Below, in pieces: positions 9,464-23,100 of a stretch of DNA of 64,000 nucleotides. The position numbers and the translations under genes are program-made. The notes beneath the pieces were generated by a model. The model was given only the letters and a program-made list of their open reading frames with translations. It was not told the DNA's origin and searched no databases. How positions within the stretch are numbered: position 1 is the stretch's first letter; the number at the start of each line of letters is the position of its first letter. Source of the stretch: Reticulitermes lucifugus (Eukaryota > Arthropoda > Insecta > Blattodea > Rhinotermitidae); the NCBI GenBank assembly GCA_026260175.1, contig JAKCWW010001041.1:18903-82902 (forward strand), read 5' to 3'.

Positions 9464-12400
9464 AACTATTTTTCAGAAGAGATAACTAGAGGGATGCTGT
9501 AAGCATGAACATCTGCATAGTTCTTAAGACCAGGAAAGGATGACAATTCGGGTTTCCACCCCAGAACTCTGATTGTCGATATCCTGTACGCGATAAAATT
9601 ACAGGATATCGTGCTAATTATTTAGTCATGACGAAAGATAATAAGAATATAATTCCTAGAAAGCAGCTTGAAACAGCGTTTACAGGAAAAACGGGGCAGG
9701 ACAAAGGGACGAAAATGCATACCTTTGCAAGAGAAAGAATAAAAAGAAATAATTATGTCTAATTTATGTTCATGTGATGGATAAGCTGAAGGAGGTATAT
9801 AGCACATCTAAAATGAGAAACGTGTAGTTAATATTGATCGGGAAACCTCACGGAACTATGCCACGTGCGAAAACTACTCTGGGATAGCATGACATGAATC
9901 TTATGGCGTTAAAATGGGGAATCTGACTGGACTCGGGAAGATTAAATTGGCAAACTTAAGTAAACAAGTTTCGGTTTCCAAAAAAGTCGCGGAATTTTGT
10001 AACTGGGAGAGTAAATCAAATATTCAGGGAAGATCTTTTGCACCTTCAGGTACCTGACCGAAACATGTCGGGTTTAATGTAGTACTACTATTAAAGTTTT
10101 TTTAATAGTGATTGTGCATCTAGTTGGTCTTGTTTTTAAAACGCGAAAGTACATTTCTGTCCCGTGGTACCGAATTCCATAACCTGCATAGGATCAAGTT
10201 TTTGGTGTTAAACCTGGCGGTACATAGAGGCCTATTAACCACAAGGCTTTAAAAGGATAAATCGGTTTCTTGTGAAGGCTGCTCACAATGTCATAAATGA
10301 TAACATAAATACCAAACACAATCACACGGGAATACTTTAATAAGCCTGATTATATAGATATAACTGTAGATAACGTACAGATATGACCAAAATCAGAATC
10401 ACTGATGGAGTCATGATAAAATGGGGGTCAATAAATCATTTGCAATTGTGTCACAAGTTAAACGCCTGGAGGCAGGTGTTCTGACAAAGACGTTACGAGA
10501 ATAATAACACAAAGAGTAGTTTCGAATGCGTTATCGATTCTTCTGAATCAAAAGAAAGAAAGATTAAGAGTTATCATAAGACGTTTTGCCAATGTTGCAA
10601 ATTATATGAAACATGACTTACTTTGAAGGAAGATCAAATACAAGTGTTTAAAAACGAAAGGCAGAATAGCTCCAAATTATATTATCCTCGGCACTACATA
10701 GTGAAAACAAAATCCCCTGGCAGATATCTTCATTCACGTGAGTTAAACAGACAATGTAGGACGTTATCATAATGATGAACTTCAGGATTGGTACGTTATC
10801 TAGTGTTGGTGTGACAGTGAAATGTAGGTTTGTACAAGTAACTCAGGTGGGGAAAAACAGGAGTGGACGCAGCACTTTGGTGGGGAAAAGTGGAAACTTT
10901 GACGACCTGCACTAAAAGTGGAAGACGAAATATTGACTAAGATGGACCCTGCCAAACATTACAAAGTAATTTTCTGAAACCCAGTCCACCATTAACACGC
11001 TCTTTCAAAATGCTAATTATCACCATCCTTATCGTCAGTCCCCAATTGTTTTAGATTCTAATTACTTAAATTACATCCATATTAACAAAACCTGTTGTGT
11101 CAACATCAACATTAGTGTCATCCTCGCACATCCGCTTTCATCTTACAAGTGCTCACTTACGAAACGGCTTCTGCGTCAAAATTTCTCTGCGAATTTCTTG
11201 TTACCTTATAGTGATCTATTGCTGGAGGCGAAAGAGGCTGGTTTTCATTAAACTCCTGACGTTTCGAGTTCTAAGAACCCTGGAACAGGTCTCACCGAGA
11301 TTGTTTCATGCACACGATTCATGGAACTTGCAACTGGTCGTATTCATAACAAAAGAAAAGACAGAGCATCTTCAATGCATGCATCTGAATGTTACTAAGT
11401 CTGTGATGTTAAAAGTACCTTAAAATAGGCACGTTCTGTCTCACTGCTTCATTCATTGCCAAACTCTACCTAGTCATGACTTCCAATCCTGCTAACAAGA
11501 GTAGCAAGCAGTGATCAAAGCCTACCGTCCTACTGCATATGTTTCTGGGTATTACATATTTATTAGTTTAAAAATTCAGCTGTAGCGAACTGCTGTATTA
11601 TTTACAGTAATTATAATCATATTTTCATGGTAAAATACAAGACAGATGTGTATTTCAACTTGTGAGAGTCATATCTTTCATCGTTATCTTTCCATCTTCA
11701 GACCATGAATACTGTCCATCTCTGCACAACACTTCAAAATTATATACACCAGTACGTTCCAGATTATAAGTACCAGCAAAATCATTTCAAAATTAAGTGC
11801 AAACAAAATCCAACATTTTATTGCCCTTGTTTGTTAAAAAGGATAATATTTAGCGACAAAACGTCAGGAAACCCGCATGAGCTGGAAAACTGAATGTAAG
11901 ACCGTGTGTATAGTGAAAAGAGTGAAAGTAAGAAGTGTTTAAAAAATCAAGAATTGTTCATTACTAAGATATTTAACAACTGATCATTACGCTACTCGCG
12001 CGCGCCTTTCTGGGAAGGTCCCGCATATTCCAAACTCCGAACATTAAAAGAAGGAAATTGAATTAATAAGATTTTTAACGAGTTATATTTCCAACCATAA
12101 TAACTTTATATTTTAACTTCCATAATATTTTGTTTTAGACAAAGAGTTCATTTAAATGTGCTGCCGAACAGACGGACCTATCTCCAGAAAGTCAGTTGTA
12201 TAACGCAATGTCTGCACATAGCTCGCACTCATGATGATGTACTGATAATTCAAGGTATAAAGATGGCAAGAGGCAGTCTTTGTTTAGACGCCAATGAACC
12301 TTCCGTTTCTACAAAATGCGGGTAATTTGTTAATGGGCTAATCAACTACTAGGTTATCAAAAGGGATGTTACTCCATGGCGCTAGTCAGTACAGATGTAA

Positions 12401-12978
12401 ATTGCATATGATTATTTGGATACTAATCAGTGCCAAGCTACCGGAAGCGATCACGCGGAGGCGGCTTCGAGTTCGTGAAACAGTGGCGAAGATTCCCGGC
12501 GCATCAGAATAACAGCGTCATACGAAGTATGTTAATGTGGTTATTGCAATGCCTCGGGATGGCTCACGTTTCGCCTGAACTGTTATTGTGTCTGTTCTAA
12601 GGAGTCAAGACGTGAAGAAAATTGGCGTGCGGAATTCATACTGCGTTTGTTTTATTGCCCCAACAATAGAAACTTCGAACAAGAGTAGAAATGTGTATAT
12701 CAGTGGAGTTCACACATTTTCCAAGCGCGTTCTATGTTCCAGCTTCACGATATTCATCTTCGTGTTTAATTACTACAAATGAATACTCGTATATCACTGC
12801 AAGTTCATTAGGACAGACATATAGAATTTCATAAGACAACAAATTATTTCAGTTGTATTTCGTTAAAAACTCGCCACCTAAACATGTGTCAAAAGTAACA
12901 GCCATTAATAAAACTTCTATTTTTCAAAATAAAATTCGTCTTACGCACAAGATGTGCTATTTGTTGGGGTTTTTTTTT
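9464..12978. other. intergenic, no gene seen
   Basis: About 3.5 kb without a supportable exon. A short CCTTCAGG...CTGACCGAAAC piece at about 10045-10070 recalls the foldback-element core. A GC-richer patch at 12430-12580 has no clear frame. Confidence 0.4.
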
Positions 12979-13215
12979 CCATGGCTCGACAGCCCTAGTG
13001 GGCCTAGTTCTCCTCCTAGTCGAGGTTTCGAGATCACACTCACACACCACACTCGGTAGAACTCCTCTGGATGAGGCATCGGCCCGTCGCAGAGACCTCT
13101 ACCTGACAACACACAACACTCACAAGAGACAGACATCCTTGCCCCCGGCGGGATTCGAACCAGCAATCCTAGCAAGCGAGCGGCCTTAGACCCACGCGGC
13201 CACCGGATCGGCATT
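12979..13215 (-). repeat. tRNA-derived SINE, family A (copy 3, inverted)
   Basis: Plus-strand GGATTCGAACC is the inverted box B. The body (CGCAGAGACCTCTACCTGAC) matches the other family A copies closely. The poly-T at 12970-12977 is the inverted A tail. Confidence 0.9.
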
Positions 13216-14197
13216 TCTTCGGAACTGGTTAGAATAAAGTTCAGGCTAAGATTCATGTAAAGTAAGATCCGCATCCAAACTTAAATACGTCCATCAGTTC
13301 CAAGTGTATCAAATTCAGTCTGAGGCCGTAGATAAGCTTCGGAGATGTGACATGCCTTCGGACACAGCCTCTTTGTTGCGGATTCATTCTAATTACTTCA
13401 AACGAACAACACAGACACACGCGACTTAATTATTTCTTTGTAAGTTCCTAGTATTAATATGTATGCAACTTCCCACAGTTGGGGAATTTATGTACGTAAT
13501 ATGTTACTTAATGAGCCGTCCGCTATACACTTGGAAATGACTGTAATGACATTCTTGACACAGTCTGGCACCCCAAAAAACAATGCAGCATCCTCCAATA
13601 ATTCATGCTGTCGATCTGTACGTTGTTTATCGACGCTGGATCACCTGCAGAGATCATTCTGCATCTCTTGTTTATATGCCATTTATTGAACGTTTCTCGA
13701 AAAACTGGGCGCAGCGGACGTGCGAGGTTAATAACGAGAGACGGATCCTTCATGTGGTAACACAAATGTATGCAATTATCAACCCACCATTACAGGTGCC
13801 ATCCATTGGGACTGTAATATTAGCTTCTGTGGATGTGCCGGTGTTACTGCTTCTCTCCAATATACAGTATATACATGTGTGCGTGTGAAAAACTTTAAAG
13901 ATTACTGTGCTCTGGGATGTTACACTGTGGAATCTGGTAGATATGTACCGACGTTTCAGAGGATCCTGCTGTCTCCATCATCACGGTTGGTGAATGCATC
14001 ATGCACGTTACCAAAACATTTGGTTTCTATTATTTTATTTTAAGTGCACAATTTAATAAATTTATGCTCTGCACGCGTGCATGTGTGTCAGTGTGTGTGA
14101 GATACACACACAGACATCAGCAGTAAGACTAAACTGTGCATCCGTTTCTTTTTAGGCACGTTCGCAGTCACGAAAAGCGTCATGTATGTCTGTCTGT
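13216..14197. other. intergenic, no gene seen
   Basis: No supported exon. At 13915-13985 there is a diverged piece of the GACGTTTC foldback family (TACCGACGTTTCAGAGG ... CTCCATCATC). Confidence 0.35.
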
Positions 14198-14620
14198 ATA
14201 GCGCGGCTCCCACTAGACGGATTGCGGTCAAATTTCATATTCGGGGCTTTCACGAAAATCCGTTGAAAAACTCCATACTTAGTTAAAATCGGGCACTTTA
14301 CTTGAAGATCTAAGTACGTTTTATTGTTGCCGGCGACATTAAATCGCCATAACAGCGCTCTCTTCGACTGAAATGGTACCAGGGTGTTCGTCCGTCTGTC
14401 CGTCCAGCCGCACGTATCAGCGCGGCTCCCACAGGACGGATTTCCGTAAAATTTTATATTGGGAACTTTTATGAAAATGTCGAGAAAATCCAAATTTTGT
14501 TACAATCGGACAAAAATATCGGGCACGTTACATAAATACCTAAGTAAGTTTTATTATTGCCGACGGCATTAAATAGCCATTAAGGCCCTCTCTTCGAGTG
14601 AAAAGGTATCAGGCTGTTGG
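14198..14620. repeat. two diverged tandem copies of a repeat, period about 220 bp
   Basis: Each unit starts GCGCGGCTCCCAC(T)AG and ends with a TTAAAT(C/A)GCCAT...CTCTCTTCGA(C/G)TGAAA block. Between them is a TCCGTCTGTCCGTCC linker. They share TATCGGGCAC / AATCGGGCAC and AAGTA(C/A)GTTTTATT. Copies differ at many positions. Confidence 0.7.
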
Positions 14621-16329
14621 GATAGCCGAGGAGGTTATAACATTACGCGAACGAGCCACAATGTTACGTTATACGTACAATGCCTCTCGTTTCAATGAAT
14701 ATCTCTAAAAACCACCACATCAATTTACTATCATGTCCACAGGATATTACTTTTGGAAACAGACTAACTTCCGAGTACAGACATTTACCTGCAAAGAGGC
14801 TGCTGCATGCTCTTGTACATATCTTAATGGATAAGGTTTATCAGTCTGAAGTAAGCTTTGAAGTACTCAAGAATAACCTTTTCCAATTGTTTCTAAAGTT
14901 TTTTCAATTTCTATTACATTTTTTAAAATTTAATGTTATGCTCAGTGCATGGGTTATCAAGCCAAGCCAATCATCAAGTATGTTACACTTCTCTATAGGT
15001 CAGAGATACATAAAAATGTGAGTTCTAGTTAGTTGGAGGGAAGATGGTTTGGTGTAATGTAAAAACAGCACATGTAGTCCAGGGTTCCCATCTTCTAGCA
15101 TGTAAAGATGTCAAAGATTCTGTTTTTGTTAGTAAAATATAGTAATTTCTAGTGAAGGTGTACTTACGCAAAGGTTTTAAATGCCAAATACTGAGATGTG
15201 TAGGCATGAAGCCTTAGAAGAAAAATAAAGTTGAGGAGTAACAAACTGTTCTTTTAATAATGTGTAACAACAATCCCTGTGCTATTTCTACCAAACTGAA
15301 GCATCCACCTCATCTCGTCTTTCGTAACATCCACCTGGATCACTGCCCACCCACAGATGACTAAATATTCCTCTCATGTTTTCGACTGACCTTAACCCAC
15401 AGAGTAAATCCCAGAAACCCTGAGAATCACCCTAAACAGAATGACATCAACTATCCATTGTCTGATTGCAGGGGCAGGTAAATAAGAAAGAAGTGTGTTT
15501 CACCTAACTGACAAACAGTACATTAGATTCTCACCAATGACAGACATGATGAACAGAGTGCAGAGCAAGTTGCATAATTAATGACACATAACACACTTCG
15601 CCTTATGAAAAGCATCTGATCACAGTTTTATTGCAGATTGTTAACATGATGTGTAAGATTAAATTGGAGTTAAAATTCTTTGCCCTAATACCACCTGGCA
15701 TGACAATAGGAACAACATGCTGGTTTAAAAATGGGTTTGTCTATGAAGGAAAACCATATTCCAAAGTTCAGAAACTCTTACCTTTACATTGAGGGTAAGA
15801 TTTGTTGGACTGGAGGTTATACGAATAAAAGCAGCAATGAATAGATAACTTTCCAACACCTTTGGCAGAAACCAAACTTTGGTAATCCTGCCTGCAGACA
15901 GTTACATTCCAGAGGTAACACAGTAACAGCCGAGATCAATAAGGAACAGAACTGGCCGCTATCCTACTGCCCACCTCACATTCTACAGGTTTCAAACATG
16001 TAACTACTTGGTCATATATTACCAACAAAACCATTTAATGGCTACAAAGATATTACACATAACTCCACTGTACAGTCTTCTTTGAGCATCTGGTGGATAT
16101 TTAGTTGCTCAAAAAACTATTATGGAATCCACAGTTTCCTTGCTATGATCACAAAACCCTGTGCTTACAATGCTTAAAATCAACTCATTTCATTTCACAC
16201 CTTTTCTTTAAGATCCATTCTAACAGTAGTTCTGTCTAGCAAGCAGTCTCTAGTCATGAGATTTGCCAACTAGAAATTGGGGCACTTCTTCTTTACCTCA
16301 TGCTTATTACATGCCTCACAAACCTAATC
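14621..16329. other. intergenic and 3' flank of the zinc-finger gene
   Basis: No exon seen. CpG frequency falls abruptly from about 14.7 kb rightwards. Confidence 0.4.
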
Positions 16330-16335
16330 TTTATT
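16330..16335 (-). terminator. candidate polyadenylation signal (zinc-finger gene)
   Basis: AATAAA on the minus strand, about 190 bp past the stop at 16525. Position fits a 3' UTR end. No direct support. Confidence 0.4.
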
Positions 16336-16524
16336 CTATTACTGCAACAATTAAGTGTTCCTCATGGCGTGGTTTCCTCCAGTCTTTCATTACTTCCTCA
16401 TTCCTAGTCCAAGAATCTTCCTCGGCACTTACTGCCACAAAATCCTGACCTCAGTTCTTCCAGTTCGAATGACAGGCAACTTTCATGCTCCAACTTACAA
16501 GTCAACGCAGAGAGTGGCTCAGTG

Positions 16525-17125
16525 CTAACTGTAATCCAGTGTCTGAGCATTTCTTCTCACCTTCTCACGAGAATGAGTTGGGAAATGTCTCTTTAGATTG
16601 GAAGACTGATTGAACTCTTTCCCACAGAGGTCACAAGCATAAGGTTTGACTCCACTGTGGGTGAGTGCATGTCTCCGGAGGTGCCATGCCAGCAGGAAAC
16701 GCTTCTTGCATACCTCACAAGTAAATGGCCTTTCACCTTTATGTATCAGGGAGTGTGTCTTCAAGACTCCAGGCTGCATGAACCGCTTCCCACATACTTG
16801 GCACTGGAATGGTCTGCTTATCAGTTCACTATACTGCAGCTCACTGTGGAGTGTTTCTCCATGCCCATATACAGCCTCATATCCAGTTCTGAGGTAGTGT
16901 TGGCCTTCTTCCTCTTCAGAATACCCTCTTCCTGAGGAATATGAATGGACAGATACTGTGGCACACTTCGCACAAGGTCCTCCATCGATAACTTTCGGAC
17001 AACTATCAAGACCAGAGGCATGACAATGAGTTTCTTGATGTCGGGCATGAAGACCTGACATGTGATGTGTTGTATTAATACTGCCAGCAGCAGCAAAAGA
17101 TTGTTGAGTGGGTAAATGCTGCAAA
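16525..17125 (-). CDS. zinc-finger gene exon 3: three C2H2 fingers and stop
   Basis: The acceptor TTTTTTCTGTATGACAG precedes LQHLPTQQSF. Fingers read FQCQVCGKRF..HSLIH, FTCEVCKKRF..HALTH and YACDLCGKEF..HFPTH. The second and third have intact linkers (GERPF, GVKPY). The exon has no suitable in-frame ATG near its start (it opens with TTG), so an upstream exon must supply the start. Confidence 0.92.
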
Positions 17126-20100
17126 CTGTCATACAGAAAAAACTATACTCAGTTTTATTGAATCTATATAACCCTGTAATGGGAACAACAGGTAGCTTTG
17201 AATACCAAGCAGATGATCAAATGCCTGGCACCATATCAAACACACAGCATGCCACATGCAGTTTAGACCTGAACATCCTGCAGTGCCATACAATGCTCAC
17301 AGTGAAGAGAAGCATAATACAACGGCTATGATTCCTCTTCTTCAGAGAAATTTATAGCCAATTTTTTTTTAATTCATTTATGGTTCAATGAGCTAAACTT
17401 CTTGCTCTAGAACCCAAAGGTTCAACATTGATAATATTAAAGCCCACAACACAATTCTGAGCTAGTTCCATTCACCTCCCATCCTCACAATCTATTGCAC
17501 TAAGGCACCATTTTTCAAGAAGCTTTCTCACCAAAATGCATAAGCATTGCTTTTCTGCACTGTAAATGTCTAACATTTGTAAAGTCACATTACTGAAGTA
17601 CTGAACAGATAAATGTGAAAGTCAAGTTGTCCCTGCCCATGACATGAAGGCACATGATGGAGTAATGGCATAGCTCCACTCATTCTGAACCTCAGCATTA
17701 GATGGAGGTGAAGGGTCAGCCTTGCACCCCAGCCACTCTACCCCTGGTATGCACTGAAAAGGAGCCTGTGTGGGTCTCAAAGCCAGTCTAGAGATTTCTG
17801 AGACGAGAAAAATCTCTTGTCCTTACCAGGAGTCGGACACCAGACATGTAAACACATTAAATTGTGAAATAAAGTAAACTGTTTTAAAAACTTCCTCCCC
17901 CCTTTTTATTTAGTGAATTCATTATTATAATAACACAGTATTCAGAATCTAAAAAAAAAAAAAGCCATTGTTGGAACTGTGAGGCATCACACTGCACAAG
18001 ACTGTCACCTTTTTCAGCTGAAATGCAGTTGTGCATGAGTATTACAAACCAACAGCAACCAGTGTTTTTCATTTATTACAATAATACTAATCAGTACAAA
18101 GAACAACCTGCAGAACATGTGATGAAAGATGACAGCAACTACACCCCTTCAAAACATCCCAGTGCCATAACCCTTAAGGCCTAAATCCTCACAAACAGTG
18201 CTGTGAAAACCTCGAATCTTGTAAAGTATCTATGTTCTTACACACGTTAAACTTCAGGTTCCTATTCTAATTTCACAAGAAAGCAATGTATGAAGTTATG
18301 TGTTCTTCCCCTTTTTCTTCTTAGTTCCTTATTCAAAACCTTCTTTGGGATTTCATCTTTTAAATGTACTCATACATCTCCCTCCCTCCCTCTCTTTTCT
18401 GATTTTGCCTTCTACACTTCAAATCCCATTTCAACTGCTGCCCGTCTAGAAACATCTGACTTGGGCCACCTCCATGTTTCAGTTATTGTAACTTTTAAAT
18501 AACATTTATTTCCAGAATATTTCCCTCATAAAATTATACAATTTCCCTGCATTCTTTATGCCTTCCAAAACCTCTTCTTCCTTCTGTTCATTGCTATATT
18601 ACTTGATATGTATTTCAAGTCCTCCACTTTCATTATTTCATGATTACAATTTATATTTTCCATGTCCCCTTTTCTCTAGCTTATTTTCATAGCCAAATAT
18701 TTACCAACATGTCATTTAGTCCGAAACATTTTCACACTACAAAAACCCTGTGAAATTCTGTTCCTAAATTACGATAATTCCAATTCCCACATAATTGCAT
18801 TGCATCCCACTATCTTCTCCTACTCTTACTGGCTCAACAATTACCATAATGTGAACACTCAATGGGATAACACACTACTCTGTTGTAACACTGAAAGTCT
18901 GACAATGTTCAGATTTTTTGCCCTCTATGATCATGCTGTTTTTCACATTTTTCATAAACATTCTTTCTTCTCTCCATTGCTGTCTGTAATGTTTTCCAAA
19001 CATTGTTTCTTTATGCATTTTCAATAACAATAAAAGCCACACATGTCTTTTTGTGCTACTTGTAATCTGTGGCTGCAACATAAAATGACACCACAGTTTA
19101 TGTTATCAACTAATACAGTCACCTATATCATCATTCAAGATGCATAACCTCCCTATCATAACCTCCAAAATTCCACAATGTAATACCTTTCATTCACCAC
19201 ATATTTCACTTCTCTCAGATCCAAACATTTCCGTTTCATAACATACGTGTAAAACAAATTCTGCAAAGTTCACAAGCATGCAATCTATGAGCAACATCAA
19301 TGCACCAAGTCTCACCTGCCTCTGTCCATGTCCAGAAGACAAAATCCATGCTCCTCAACAGTACCTTCATTTTGGTCTTCTGCCCTTACTGCATCAACTA
19401 CCCCAGGGAAACCCTTACAGAAGCAATGAAACAAATGTTATAATTCCCTTCACTAAGACAAGTTTGTAGGACATTCTCTTAAAATATCACACTAAATTAA
19501 GTTCGCTCCACAAACAATTATCTGATTTAACAGCAACATAACAACTTACTGTACTATGGTTTTCATTTCACATACCTCATTTACACTCTTCACCGCAATT
19601 AATGTGAATATATCTGTCAGTTCCAGTGTGTCATTGTACAACATGGATACTGAATATGAATCCAATTCAGGCTTAGTCTGTATTACTTCCATGCTTGTGG
19701 GTGGTTATTCATGTCAGTAAAAAGAAAATAATGAAGAGGACTTCATTCTGAAACATAACAAGTACTGTGGAATAACAAATATGTTATTTCAGTGTTACTA
19801 CATGCAATATTGTTTAGCTCTGCATGCATATCACCACCTGATTTACTTTACTGTACAACCATTTTAACAACTACATCTAGTCTACACTGAAGCAGCAGAC
19901 ATAACTCTCATGGAGCCATCTCCTCCACAATCCTCTCAAATGGTCCTGCTTCCCCTCCAACACACTTTCCTATATTCCCTTCTACATCCTTTCATCTCAG
20001 TTAGCCATTTTACTCACATGAATGTCCACAGTGCTAATGACTCCATAAACTTAAATAGCAACAAGCACTTTGGGCAGGTTGCCACTGGACAAAGAGGTGT

Positions 20101-23100
20101 GAAGAGGAATACTACAGTACTGATGGAGTGTGGAACCTTGAGTTCCATCATCACCATCCATCAGGACTTCATTCCATGGCCTCACTATAGTTCCATTACA
20201 TGGTTTTATTCATTGTAGGATTATCAGGTGATTACGAAGACGTCAATAAAAATTATTTAAAAATGTAATGAGCTAAAAGAAGTTCAGGCAGCTTGGTTGC
20301 TACAGTGACAACCTACAGGCCAGACCGAGAAATCTCGCTTTGATTGCCAGCGGGGGCAAAACATTTTTCTTTTCTCCACCACAATGGGGGTAAAGCGGCC
20401 GGGGCGTGGCGTTGACCAACCACCCACCCACCCCCATCTAGCGCTCAAGTTAAATAAAGAGTACAGCTATAACTCTACTCCCCCTGTTGGCTTTCATGGC
20501 CTGTTCTACAGTGAACTTTACCTTTACCAACACATCCAACCCGGCTGCGGAACCCACCCACTCCTATGCAATGCGTACCGGCGCCACTTTTCCCGGTGAT
20601 AAAGAGGCCGGGATGTAATGCCGACAACTTCCCTCCATAGTGCTGCAGTTACGAATTTGTAGGGATATACTTCCACTTCCCCACATGCCTTCATGGCATG
20701 GTTGCAATGCATTAATGAATCTTCTGCACCGCGTTATAACTGCCGATTAACAAGTGTTTTATAACCACCTCACAACGATCCCATAGCAGAACTACACTTC
20801 AGATAGTTGTATGAAACATGGTAACTCCATAAAACGTACACATGTAGTCCCTACAAGAGTACGTCACTGCGTTATTGAAATTTATTCTTGCTTGGGACTC
20901 CCAATCTGAAGTACCCTAACCTGTCCCACCGATTCAGCATTTTATACTACTTCGAAACCCAACACGCAACAACCTCTGCCTGACAGCAATACCTGTACTT
21001 AATGCCGCTCTTTTGATCTACAACGACGTCCATATTTACCACGGATCAGAGATATTCACGCACTTCCATCCTGTCTTTCTCTTGTTCTCCTGTCATCCTA
21101 ACGCTCTACTATGACGTAACTCCACGGACTACCTATCCGGACATTATTCTAGCTTTGGACGGGCGATATACCGATAATTGTGGCGAGCCCCGTACAGCAG
21201 TGCTTTTCAACGTTTTTCTTTTCTGGCGTACCATTAACACTAAAAAAAATAGTGCGGACCACTACGTACCAAAACCATTAACAATATGCAGTTGCTGCTT
21301 TCCTAATTTATTTGTTTACAGTTAAAATTAATTGTATAACACTTAAACATACTACTGCAATATTAAAATAGTCATTAGTAAAACGGGAAATCAAATAAAA
21401 ATTGTAACCACATGTTTAAGGTAATGAGTTTGTAAGGGTTTATGACCCTGTTATTTTCTATCAATAGTGCCCACCATTAGATGTGTAATTGAACAGGCAA
21501 GAAGAATAACTATGACTTTCTGCGGTCTTCAGTGACTGGTCTGGTGCGCTGTTTGACGTTAGACACGTTACAATATTCCGTCGTCGCTCGCGATTAGACA
21601 CACAAGAAAATTTGTGTCTACATTCGAATAAGAAAATATTATTTTGGTACACACTTTATAAACGTTTTTCTTTTCATTTAAGTACAAATATACAATTTTA
21701 ATGCAATTAACGTGTTCCAAATTATGAAGAAATGATAATCCCCAAATAACTTTGCATACCACCAGCATGGAACAAAACATTTTTTGTCTTATAAAAGCAG
21801 TGTAACAAAGCAACATATTTCATGCCATCGGCAGCAGAACACAGAATAGAAAAAAATTTGAACAATTTTCTGCAGTAGCCAACCATGCTATTGGGTTCAT
21901 AAAAACTATCAGGAACTTACCTGTACCACACAAACAGCTTAATTTACCCTGTTCACATAAGAATAAAAATGCAGCATACATTGAATTACTGGCAATTATG
22001 AAAAAAGACACATCTCTGTAAATGAATTATAGAAATTTATATATGCTGCCTGTAAATGTGTCAAATTAAAATCGGGTCAAATTAAGAAATTGAAAGAATA
22101 ACAGAGCATAAAAAACGAAGAGTAACAGGGCTTTCAAATAGAACCGTTGTCTGTGACAAAATGAGATAAGAATGCCAGACTGGACAGGGACCTGTCATTG
22201 GATACTATGGAAATAATACATCTGAAAATCAGAAGATTCAAGTTTTAAGATGTCATAAAATGTAATTAAATCAGCTTGGGTCACTTACCCAAGAAGCACA
22301 TTACTTTTCTGGCTTCACCATGTCTGTCCATCAGCATGTAAGAAACTGAGAACAAATTTTTATTAAATATCACATTGGTGAGGCTTAGTAAAATTTGTCA
22401 ACTTGTTCAAACTTTGGCTGATACTAGACATATTAATAACTAGTACTTTCCACAAACATCCACATGTGTTTCTGCATGCATTTGAAGCATAAGTTGCTAA
22501 ATATTTGTCAGAGCAAAAAAGTTTTACAGAAAGGTGTAACACCCCTTATTTCACGTCCAGTACAGTTTTCCTGCAACTCCTACAGACTTCACAATAATTA
22601 TACAAAAGAGAATGACTGCACCAACTATTACTCTGTGAATACATTTCTTAACTCAATAAATGTCCAAAATACAGCAGCTAATTTAAATTTTTATGCAAGT
22701 TTGATGGTCATACTGTAGTATATTTATGTTTGCATCTACGCAGACATATGAAATGAAAATCAAGAAATGATTTATTCATTCAGAAAAACCATTCATTGCT
22801 ACATGTTGCATATTTTCTGCTGCACCTAGAAACAATTATTTGAATTCCAACATGCCATGACAATAAATCTGAGTGTTCTTAACATTAATAGTACTTCTGA
22901 TTTTCTCCATATTCCAATTCACTCACTTGGTCAAGACATACTACTGATACAGGCAACTACAGTCTTGTTTGAAGTGACTGCAAATATTTTATATGTTGTG
23001 TTGTGAATGGCAATATCTAGATATGTAGTGCACATAAAAAAGTCTTTCATAAAACTTTGTGACTCAAAACTGGAATACTGATACTGAAAGTTGTGAACAA

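Larger units (their letters stand above)
20711..21600. promoter_or_regulatory. CpG-rich segment inside a CpG-poor gene, promoter candidate
   Basis: CpG dinucleotides are frequent here but rare on either side for kilobases. It surrounds the alternative first exon candidate. Part of it may be a transposon end (21197, CAGTGCTTTTCAACG). Confidence 0.35.

Noticed and set aside
13459-13888. Overlapping frames on both strands
   Set aside because: No domain on either strand and no splice sites of quality.
19910-20218. 102-codon plus-strand frame
   Set aside because: CpG-poor intron sequence without any domain; the opposite strand is equally uninformative.
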